DNA from: Candidatus Poseidoniales archaeon
GTDB taxonomy: Archaea; Thermoplasmatota; Poseidoniia; Poseidoniales; Poseidoniaceae
Assembly (NCBI GenBank): GCA_012959845.1
Contig: DUCL01000211.1
Location: forward strand, 1-5,774
Direction: 5' to 3'
DNA: 5,774 nt
In this document: piece by piece, positions 1 through 5,144 of the stretch
Layout of the letters: every line of letters starts with the position of its first letter
Numbering within the stretch: the stretch's first letter is position 1
Position numbers and translations under genes: made by a program
Notes under the pieces: model-generated
What the model was told of the DNA's origin: nothing
Databases searched by the model: none
The model's input: only the letters and a program-made list of their open reading frames with translations

Positions 1-41
1 CATGCATAGAAAAAAAAGACGGTGATTGCACAGAAACTCTG

Positions 42-479
42 ATGGCTTTAGCCTGGTGGAATGTGGTTGGGCTCCTTACCATCTTGGCATTCGCCTTTAC
101 AGTTGTTCCAAATAATTTTGTGAAACGTCGTATCTTATCATTTCTGTTTAATCGGAAGATCACTACAAGAACATCTGCTCATAATGATACAAGAAGATAT
201 ATTAAGCAAGAATTCGGTCAGATGAAAGAAAAGATCCTTGCTGATATAGTAACCATTGATGACCAACAATATGACCGTTTTAGCAAAAAAATCGAGGCCG
301 ATTTAGCAGAATTGTCGCTTGATTTAAAACAATATATTGAAGAAAAGCATTCATCGGAACTATTTGACGAATCAGTAGCATCCACGATTTCCATACTCCG
401 CGAGAATGTCGATGAAAATGAAGATCTCCTCAAGAAAGTGGTATTCAGTAAATTACACGGAGACTATGAAGAGGAATAG
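42..479 (+). CDS. Small membrane-anchored coiled-coil-like protein, function unknown (start uncertain, possibly 5'-partial)
   Basis: I do not recognise this 145-residue protein. Residues 2-23 form one hydrophobic segment (begins ALAWWNVVGLL, ends FTVVP), followed by a basic patch (K28, R29, R30, R38, K39). This suggests one N-terminal membrane helix with the rest in the cytoplasm by the positive-inside rule. Residues 45-130 are hydrophilic, rich in E, D, K and Q, and probably mostly helical; the protein ends in an acidic tail (DYEEE). The ATG at 42 has no Shine-Dalgarno sequence, and the same frame is open to the left edge without a stop or other ATG, so the gene may begin outside the window and this may be only its C-terminal part. 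It stops at TAG 477-479, yet the frame stays open for 41 more codons. It converges on exonuclease III. A membrane-tethered scaffold is conceivable, but no function can be assigned. Confidence 0.6.
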   Translation: MALAWWNVVGLLTILAFAFTVVPNNFVKRRILSFLFNRKITTRTSAHNDTRRYIKQEFGQMKEKILADIVTIDDQQYDRFSKKIEADLAELSLDLKQYIEEKHSSELFDESVASTISILRENVDENEDLLKKVVFSKLHGDYEEE

Positions 480-605
480 GATTCTGTTCCGAATCAAAAA
501 GCTCCCCTTGTGTGCCTATGCGACTACAACGCTACGGAAGCAATTGAAATTATCCGTAAGGAAGGTTTGAGTGTTCCGGTACTAAGATGGTACGGAAGCA
601 ATTGA
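480..605 (+). pseudogene. Possible decayed C-terminal continuation of the 42-479 reading frame
   Basis: Directly after TAG 477-479 the same frame runs 41 codons to TGA 603-605. It reads like protein in part (NATEAIEIIRKEGLSVPV) and has no start codon of its own that fits well. The end of this frame lies inside the second copy of a 58-bp duplication, whose length is not a multiple of three. Removing one copy on paper restores a frame that would run to TAA 709-711, overlapping the end of exonuclease III. Either this is the eroded tail of a once longer gene, or an open frame by chance; 41 open codons are not rare. Nothing shows that it is translated. Confidence 0.2.
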
Positions 606-640
606 AATTATCCGTAAGGAAGGTTTGAGTTTTCCGGTAC
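533..640. repeat. Tandem direct repeat, two 50-bp copies with a 58-bp period
   Basis: Copy 1 spans 533-582 and copy 2 spans 591-640. They match at 49 of 50 positions; the only difference is G at 573 versus T at 631. The 8 bases between them (583-590, TAAGATGG) are not repeated after copy 2. Each copy contains a 6-bp inverted repeat, TACGGA (533-538; 591-596) against TCCGTA (553-558; 611-616), with the palindrome CAATTG in its loop (541-546; 599-604), and a CCGG core near its end. The repeat lies between the convergent hypothetical gene and exonuclease III. A recent local duplication is the simplest explanation; paired binding sites for a regulator are an alternative. Confidence 0.9.
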
Positions 641-670
641 GAGCACCTTGCGTACATAAACCGCTTTTCA

Positions 671-1450
671 TCACAAATCAATATCCAATACTACAGGAGC
701 ATGGTCACTAATATCTAATCCACCTTGGCGGATTATTGAGATATCTTTGACAAGTTTTGCAGCAGCTGGATTGGCCAGGAAGTAATCAATTCTCCAACCT
801 CTATTTTTGACTCTTGCTTGACCTCTATTTGACCACCAAGAGTATTCTTTGTGACCTTCTCCAACATGCTCTCGAAATACATCACTCCAACCATCATTGA
901 GTAAATCGCTGAACCATTGTCTTTCTTGAGGTAAAAAACCACTCGATTTTTTGTTACCTTTTGCATTCCAAATGTCATCCTCTGTATGGGCAATGTTGAG
1001 GTCTCCACAAACGATTACAGGTGTTTTTAATGAGAGGAATGGTTGCAACCACTGTCTCCATTCATCCATCCAGGATTCTTTGAATAATTGTCGTTCTTCC
1101 TTGTTTGAACCACTTGGCAAATAGGTATTGATACAAGTTAATTCTCCATGTTTGGAAACTATTATTCTGCCTTCTGAATCATCTGGATCTAGTTTGCTTT
1201 CCTTACCAGTTCTAATCAGTTCCATATCTCCACGCGATAATGTTGCCACCCCTGAGTAGCCCTTTTTCTGTGCAGGGTGTAGGTGTACAGAGTATCCTTC
1301 AGGCCAATTCCAACCCCTAGGAAATTGTTCTTCTAATACGCGGGTTTCTTGAAGCATCCAAATATCCGCATCTATTGATTCGAAGTATCCATCTATCCCT
1401 TTGCGTATTGCAGCGCGAAGACCGTTGACATTCCAAGATACTAGCCGCAT
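671..1450 (-). CDS. xth: Exodeoxyribonuclease III / AP endonuclease (ExoIII, Xth family)
   Basis: This Mg2+-dependent enzyme of the endonuclease/exonuclease/phosphatase fold cleaves DNA at abasic sites and trims 3' ends in base excision repair. With the ATG at 1450 it has 259 residues, close to the 268 of E. coli ExoIII, and nearly every catalytic landmark is visible: N7 (WNVNGLRA), E35 (LQETR), Y110 (NTYLPSG), D150 and N152 (GDLNIAH), D222 (RIDYF), and D249-H250 (SDHAPV) at the C-terminus. The frame also has an ATG at 1456. I prefer 1450 because GAGGG lies 6 nt upstream of it but directly abuts 1456, and because MRLVSWNVNG matches the usual family N-terminus. The gene follows the FAD oxidoreductase on the same strand after about 33 nt, so the two are probably co-transcribed. 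No obvious terminator follows the stop. The family call is firm; the AP-endonuclease role is inferred from homology. Confidence 0.96.
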   Translation of the reverse strand: MRLVSWNVNGLRAAIRKGIDGYFESIDADIWMLQETRVLEEQFPRGWNWPEGYSVHLHPAQKKGYSGVATLSRGDMELIRTGKESKLDPDDSEGRIIVSKHGELTCINTYLPSGSNKEERQLFKESWMDEWRQWLQPFLSLKTPVIVCGDLNIAHTEDDIWNAKGNKKSSGFLPQERQWFSDLLNDGWSDVFREHVGEGHKEYSWWSNRGQARVKNRGWRIDYFLANPAAAKLVKDISIIRQGGLDISDHAPVVLDIDL

Positions 1451-1456
1451 ATCCAT

Positions 1457-1461
1457 CCCTC
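1457..1461 (-). promoter_or_regulatory. Shine-Dalgarno site that decides the exonuclease III start
   Basis: On the minus strand GAGGG occupies 1461-1457. It is 6 nt from the ATG at 1450, a normal spacing, and 0 nt from the in-frame ATG at 1456, which argues for the downstream start. A TGA stop at 1462-1460, overlapping this motif, bounds the frame on its 5' side. Confidence 0.6.
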
Positions 1462-1483
1462 ATAGCCGGCAGTGGATAATGAT

Positions 1484-2599
1484 TCAACCACTAATGTCAG
1501 AAACATGACGTCCGCACTGTCTGCCAGATTCAACGGCGGCATCTGCTAATGAATACTCATTGTCAATCCAATCGCCTGCCAATAATACATTGTGTTTTGA
1601 AAAGATGTCAAACTGAATTGGAACCTCAGGATTTGCATGAAGTGTAATTTTTTTCTGACCTCTTTCTGAGATTATGTGTTCCCTCCAGCCACCAGCCCGC
1701 TCATCCAAAAATGCATATAGGCTGTCAAGGCGTTGTTGAGGAGAATTGAATTGATCACTACCTCCAATAGCAATCGCACTCAACAAAGACCCGCTAATTC
1801 CAACTGCTGGATGAATATTTTTCATATCAAAAATAGCCATATTATTTTCAGCATCAACGATTGCTTGCAATTGTTGTAATGGTTTTGAATCAAGAGAAAC
1901 ATCGACGATTGAAGCGGTAATGGGGTCATTTATTGGTAAACCGTTTTGGCCTGATGAAGAAGATAATTCACTTACAAATTTACGCGTTTTTGAATAACCA
2001 CAGGCCAATATTATTACATCGGTTTCTATCGTTCTTCCATCTTTCAAATGCACCTTTCCTTGCTCGATAGAAACTACTTCTAAGTTGGAATCAATCAGTA
2101 CGCCAACTTCGTCCAATGCCATTGCTAAACGCCCAACTAAGCCCGACCAACCTTCGCCAACACAAGATAAATTGCCCTTTGCTAATGCCTGATAACGTGA
2201 TTCTGAATCAATCCCCCAACCGCTAATGAATTGTGCGCTTTTCACATGAGGGTTGTTAGCATCTTTGGACTTGAGGGCTTTTTTGCTTTCAACTACTTTT
2301 TGTGGATTGCCTTTTGGCCTAATAATGCCATTACCAACACTTTCAATGCGGTGAAGACGCAAGGGTAACTTAGCAATTTTTACTGTACTAAGTTTGGTTG
2401 CTAATTTCATTAGAGGCCCTTTGTTCAAAATAAAATGTGGACCATGACCGATTGCAAAGCCATCGATGTGTTGTGAAGTGCCACGCCCACCGATTCTTTT
2501 TGATTTCTCAATGATGACAACATGATGTCCGGCAGAGGTTGCAGCCAATGCTGCAGAGAGTCCAGCCAAACCGGCTCCTATGACAAGGACTCGCACCAT
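1484..2599 (-). CDS. FAD-dependent oxidoreductase, amine oxidase / phytoene desaturase-like
   Basis: A 371-residue flavoprotein with a canonical N-terminal Rossmann fold: GAGLAG at 8-13, acidic E31 at the end of the second strand for the adenosine ribose, and the GGRG motif (37-40) typical of the amine oxidase / phytoene desaturase / protoporphyrinogen oxidase superfamily. A second FAD-binding stretch is seen at 148-178 (GEGWSGLVGRL...), then DVIILACG (194-201), and the C-terminal flavin motif LLAGDW (339-344) followed by AAVESGRQCG. The length is well below the roughly 490 residues of classical phytoene desaturases, so the substrate domain is reduced; the substrate cannot be deduced. The start is supported by the fold beginning at residue 2. 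No Shine-Dalgarno motif precedes it, consistent with a leaderless mRNA. It is divergent from nadC and upstream of exonuclease III. It is not an L-aspartate oxidase (NadB), which belongs to another flavoprotein family, despite its position next to nadC. Confidence 0.85.
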   Translation of the reverse strand: MVRVLVIGAGLAGLSAALAATSAGHHVVIIEKSKRIGGRGTSQHIDGFAIGHGPHFILNKGPLMKLATKLSTVKIAKLPLRLHRIESVGNGIIRPKGNPQKVVESKKALKSKDANNPHVKSAQFISGWGIDSESRYQALAKGNLSCVGEGWSGLVGRLAMALDEVGVLIDSNLEVVSIEQGKVHLKDGRTIETDVIILACGYSKTRKFVSELSSSSGQNGLPINDPITASIVDVSLDSKPLQQLQAIVDAENNMAIFDMKNIHPAVGISGSLLSAIAIGGSDQFNSPQQRLDSLYAFLDERAGGWREHIISERGQKKITLHANPEVPIQFDIFSKHNVLLAGDWIDNEYSLADAAVESGRQCGRHVSDISG

Positions 2600-2679
2600 G
2601 TTAGGCCGTGCAACTCATCGCCCATCAATGTTTGAGAGGCAAGGGGTTGCTTGAAAGCGAGTCACGCATTGCAGTTAAC

Positions 2680-3624
2680 ATGGCCGGGAAGGCAAAACCC
2701 CCACATCACCGTGGCCACCTGTTGTGGACTGCGGAAGAGGGGCCGAGTAGGTTACTTCTCGGAAGTATTGACCGATGGGTTGGTGCAATAGTTGCAGATG
2801 ATGGCATAGAAATGCCATGTTTTGGAAGAGGAGATGAAGTTGAAGCCACACTATTCGCTAGAGCAGATGGAATTGTTGTTGGCACTTGTGCAGTGGACCA
2901 TATGCTGCAAATTTGGGCTCCATCACTGAAGATTTCATGGCAAGCTAATGATGGAAAGCAAGTATCGAATGGTGATGAAATTGCCACCCTCAGCGGCGAT
3001 AGAGAGACTCTTTTGACAATGGAAAGAAGCATTCTGAATATTATTGGCTACTTATCTGGAATTGCTACAGAAGCGAAGAAGTGGTCATCTGTTGCACCAA
3101 ATCAAATCGCTTGCACTAGAAAAACAGTTTGGGGGTTGTTGGATAAATGGGCAGTTCACATGGGCGGAGGCCTTACGCATCGGCTCAATCGAAGTGATGC
3201 AACGATGATCAAAGAAAATGACCTTGCAACTATGCTTGGTGATATTGATGGTCATGCAAACCGCATCACTTCATTTCTGCAATCCGTTGACATTAAACAA
3301 TGCGGTGCTTTCCTAGAAGTAGAGGTTAGAGAAGAAAAAGAAGCGATGATGGCAGCGATGATTTGGTCTACGCGCCGGCCTTTGGAAAATATATCTAAAT
3401 TAGTCATTATGCTGGATAATTTTGACCCTGAAAGATGTAAAGCAGTTGCTGATGAAATGACTGAATTATCGATTCGCGAGCACGTCATTCTCGAAGCGAG
3501 CGGTGGAATTACATTCAAACGAATGAGCGATTGGAAAGAGTGTGGTCTCGATGTTCTTTCTACTAGCACAATTAATCGCGGCGTTGCACCACTTGATGTT
3601 TCAATGCTGGTTAACAATGCTTGA
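2680..3624 (+). CDS. nadC: Quinolinate phosphoribosyltransferase (nicotinate-nucleotide pyrophosphorylase)
   Basis: NadC converts quinolinate and PRPP to nicotinate mononucleotide, CO2 and PPi in de novo NAD synthesis. Numbered from the ATG at 2680 (314 residues), the family core is clear: GDEIATLSG (98-106), then ER with R116, LNIIGYLSGIAT (119-130), TRKT (146-149), GGG..HR (H167, R168), MIKEN (K178), EVEV (E213 onwards), IMLDNF (D246) and LEASGGI (E272-S274-G275). These correspond to the PRPP- and quinolinate-binding residues of characterised NadC. The region after TRKT reads VWGLLDKWAV, about two residues shorter than the common TPGLRxLEKYAV; NHR is THR, and KDNH is KEND. The frame is open from a GTG at 2608, but that would start only 8 bp from the divergent FAD gene and add 24 residues with no family counterpart; the ATG already gives an N-terminus slightly longer than usual. 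Neither start has a clear Shine-Dalgarno motif. The synthetase gene follows after 12 nt, so an operon is likely. Confidence 0.88.
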   Translation: MAGKAKPPHHRGHLLWTAEEGPSRLLLGSIDRWVGAIVADDGIEMPCFGRGDEVEATLFARADGIVVGTCAVDHMLQIWAPSLKISWQANDGKQVSNGDEIATLSGDRETLLTMERSILNIIGYLSGIATEAKKWSSVAPNQIACTRKTVWGLLDKWAVHMGGGLTHRLNRSDATMIKENDLATMLGDIDGHANRITSFLQSVDIKQCGAFLEVEVREEKEAMMAAMIWSTRRPLENISKLVIMLDNFDPERCKAVADEMTELSIREHVILEASGGITFKRMSDWKECGLDVLSTSTINRGVAPLDVSMLVNNA

Positions 3625-3629
3625 GGAGG
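3623..3629 (+). promoter_or_regulatory. Strong Shine-Dalgarno site for the phosphopantothenate synthetase gene
   Basis: GAGGAGG at 3623-3629 lies 7 nt before the ATG at 3637 and overlaps the TGA stop of nadC (3622-3624). This arrangement suggests coupled translation from one mRNA. It is the clearest ribosome binding site in the window. Confidence 0.8.
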
Positions 3630-3636
3630 CTTTACA

Positions 3637-4392
3637 ATGTCTGGTTTTGCTGCTGATAAAAGCCACCCGCGCTATCAATCACTGTTAATGCGCCACCGTC
3701 TTGAGTTGGCCGCAAAGGCTGGAATGCTTGCCGATAGTGCATTGATTGCACATGGCAGAGGTGAAGCATACGATTACCTGCTTGGAGAAAAAACGATTCC
3801 CAGTGCACATGATGCTACGATGGAGGCTTTGGCGCAATTGCAAAACGCCAACTCTGCTGTTATCAGTTTGAATGGGAATGCAATCGCACTTGCCGGCATG
3901 GAACTAATGCAATTAGCTAGTCTACTGCAAATTCCTGTTGAAGTCAATATATTCTATCGCACTCCTGAAAGGATGAGCGCCCTGCTAAATCATCTTAGTA
4001 AAATTAAGAGTGATAATGAATTGGATGTTGAAATACTGGGTGGAAATCCAAATGCGAAAATCCCAGGACTTGAAGGGCCAAGAGCAAATTGTTGTAAAAG
4101 TGGAATCTATGATAGTGATGTAATATTGGTGCCCCTTGAAGATGGAGATAGATGTGAGGCTTTAGTGGCGATGGGGAAAACTGTACTTGTTATTGACTTG
4201 AATCCTTTATCTCGTTCAGCGAAAATGGGTAGTGTCACGATTGTTGATGAATTGTCAAGAGTTGCAAATAATCTATTGGTAGGTGCAATGCAGAAAATTA
4301 CTAGAAAACCGAGTTCTAATTATGACAATAGCCAACATCTGCAAGCGGCAATAGACTACATTACTTCCACATTATCTTCAAAGGGGAAATGA
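3637..4392 (+). CDS. 4-phosphopantoate--beta-alanine ligase (archaeal phosphopantothenate synthetase)
   Basis: This enzyme joins 4-phosphopantoate and beta-alanine using ATP to give 4'-phosphopantothenate. With pantoate kinase it forms the archaeal replacement for the bacterial PanC/CoaA steps in CoA synthesis. The 251 residues match the archaeal family throughout (formerly DUF137): SHPRYQSL (9-16), LIAHGRGEAYDYLLGE (36-51), SLNGNAIAL (77-85), EVNIFYRTPER (102-112), IPGLEGPR (142-149), VPLEDGDRCEALVAMGK (165-181), and the hallmark IDLNPLSRSAKM (186-197) followed by TIVDE. The length is normal for the family, and the start is fixed by the GAGGAGG site 7 nt upstream. It sits 12 nt behind nadC, making a two-gene cofactor operon (NAD plus CoA). 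I know of no bacterial-type enzyme with this motif set, so the gene is also the best argument that the DNA is archaeal. The last 30 or so residues are variable and uninformative. Confidence 0.95.
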   Translation: MSGFAADKSHPRYQSLLMRHRLELAAKAGMLADSALIAHGRGEAYDYLLGEKTIPSAHDATMEALAQLQNANSAVISLNGNAIALAGMELMQLASLLQIPVEVNIFYRTPERMSALLNHLSKIKSDNELDVEILGGNPNAKIPGLEGPRANCCKSGIYDSDVILVPLEDGDRCEALVAMGKTVLVIDLNPLSRSAKMGSVTIVDELSRVANNLLVGAMQKITRKPSSNYDNSQHLQAAIDYITSTLSSKGK

Positions 4393-4415
4393 TATTTTCC
4401 CAATGGTATTCGCTT

Positions 4416-4444
4416 GGATTTTCCTTTATCCGGAAGGAAAAGCC
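4416..4444. other. Hairpin-forming inverted repeat downstream of the phosphopantothenate synthetase gene
   Basis: TTTTCCTT (4419-4426) and AAGGAAAA (4434-4441) are perfect 8-bp inverted arms around a 7-nt loop. Beyond one A/G mismatch (4418/4442), GG (4416-4417) pairs with CC (4443-4444), and T4427 can wobble with G4433. It starts 23 nt after the stop at 4392 and about 65 nt before the next gene. It is not followed by a T tract on either strand, so it is not a bacterial-type intrinsic terminator. It could stabilise the 3' end of the operon mRNA, contribute to termination through its T-rich arm, or be a protein-binding site. Confidence 0.5.
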
Positions 4445-4472
4445 CCCATTGATGGTGCAAAACGGCGGAACT

Positions 4473-4481
4473 CTTTTATTC
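4473..4481 (+). promoter_or_regulatory. Possible archaeal TATA element for the 4509-5144 gene
   Basis: The T/A-rich CTTTTATTC at 4473-4481 lies about 28-36 nt upstream of the ATG at 4509. That is roughly where a TATA box would sit if transcription began at or just before the start codon, as in leaderless archaeal genes. A second A/T-rich stretch, TATAATTAT (4489-4497), is too close to the ATG for that role. No Shine-Dalgarno motif precedes the gene, which agrees with leaderless initiation. The element is judged by eye only. Confidence 0.3.
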
Positions 4482-4508
4482 TCTTGGGTATAATTATCAG
4501 TGATTGAA

Positions 4509-5144
4509 ATGGGGGAAGGAAGTAATTCCGGTGGTCCGAAGCGGAATACGTTTGGGACTACAATGTCATTTGATTTGGAACTCGCGCCTACTCCGAAGAG
4601 GAGAAACGGCCGTAATTCTGCAGAGAGTGAAATCCCAATTGAACCAGAAAATAAGGACAATGATTCTACAGCCATAGGATGTCCAGGTTGTGGAAATGAT
4701 ATTTCCGATGAAGAATGGGTAGATTCGTTGGTTGGGTTTATTTCCGGCGCTACTGATTTTGAAGTAGGCAATCCTGTACGAGCAAGGATTGTACAAACCT
4801 TGAAAAATGAAGCATCTAGAATGAATGTGCCTCATCCAACTGAAGACTGGGAGTTGGCAATTGTTTCTAGATTGATGAAAGAAATTGAAAGAATAGTCCA
4901 AGCGGAAATTAATCGTTACCATAACGAGCACAATGACTCGGACCAAATCTCAAGTACTCAGCGTCAAGAAATTGAAAGAAATACTGAAGAACGGGTGAGG
5001 GCTGATATGGCACTAGAAATTCGTGATCAAGTAATAATGGAAATTGCCCCGGTGATGGAGGCGCAACTTAGGCAAGAAATTGAGCAACAGTTGTGGACTG
5101 AATTTGAAAACGAATGGAAACAAAGAAGCGCTATAGGCCCTTAA
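4509..5144 (+). CDS. Hypothetical protein with a CPGCG zinc-knuckle-like pair and a long charged helical C-terminus
   Basis: I do not recognise this protein (211 residues from the ATG at 4509; a GTG at 4500 would add three, an ATG at 4563 would remove 18). It has three parts. Residues 1-55 are low-complexity, polar and probably disordered, with a basic patch (PKRRNGR). Residues 58-62 are CPGCG, the only two cysteines, resembling half a zinc ribbon and followed by an acidic, aromatic stretch (DISDEEWVDSLVGF). Residues 85-206 are rich in E, R, Q and I with heptad-like spacing, suggesting extended amphipathic helices or a coiled coil (IVSRLMKEIERIVQAEINRY; later EIRDQVIMEIAPVMEAQLRQEIEQQL). One CxxC could bind zinc only if completed by other residues or by a second subunit. 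There is no signal peptide or membrane segment, so it is probably cytoplasmic. It stands alone on its strand after the hairpin and ends directly against the convergent dehydrogenase. A nucleic-acid or protein-binding role is possible but unproven. The antisense frame 4771-4361 is judged a shadow. Confidence 0.72.
   Translation: MGEGSNSGGPKRNTFGTTMSFDLELAPTPKRRNGRNSAESEIPIEPENKDNDSTAIGCPGCGNDISDEEWVDSLVGFISGATDFEVGNPVRARIVQTLKNEASRMNVPHPTEDWELAIVSRLMKEIERIVQAEINRYHNEHNDSDQISSTQRQEIERNTEERVRADMALEIRDQVIMEIAPVMEAQLRQEIEQQLWTEFENEWKQRSAIGP

Noticed and set aside
480..501. GATTC/GAATC hairpin (480-484, 491-495) next to an A run, as a terminator
   Set aside because: The stem is only 5 bp. The plus strand shows A rather than T after it, and on the minus strand the T run precedes the hairpin. 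It is at most a weak T-tract stop for the exonuclease III transcript about 170 bp beyond its end.
533..640. Start of a CRISPR array
   Set aside because: There are only two 50-bp units with an 8-bp spacer; CRISPR spacers are about 30-40 bp, and no cas genes are present.
1484..2599. FAD protein as L-aspartate oxidase (NadB), suggested by the adjacent nadC
   Set aside because: The GGRG motif and the C-terminal flavin motif place it in the amine oxidase/phytoene desaturase superfamily, not the succinate dehydrogenase/NadB flavoprotein family.
4361..4771. Minus-strand open frame of 136 codons
   Set aside because: It overlaps the end of the phosphopantothenate synthetase gene, the gap and the first part of the plus-strand hypothetical gene. 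Its serine- and proline-rich translation shows no recognisable fold, whereas the plus frame has coherent protein features.
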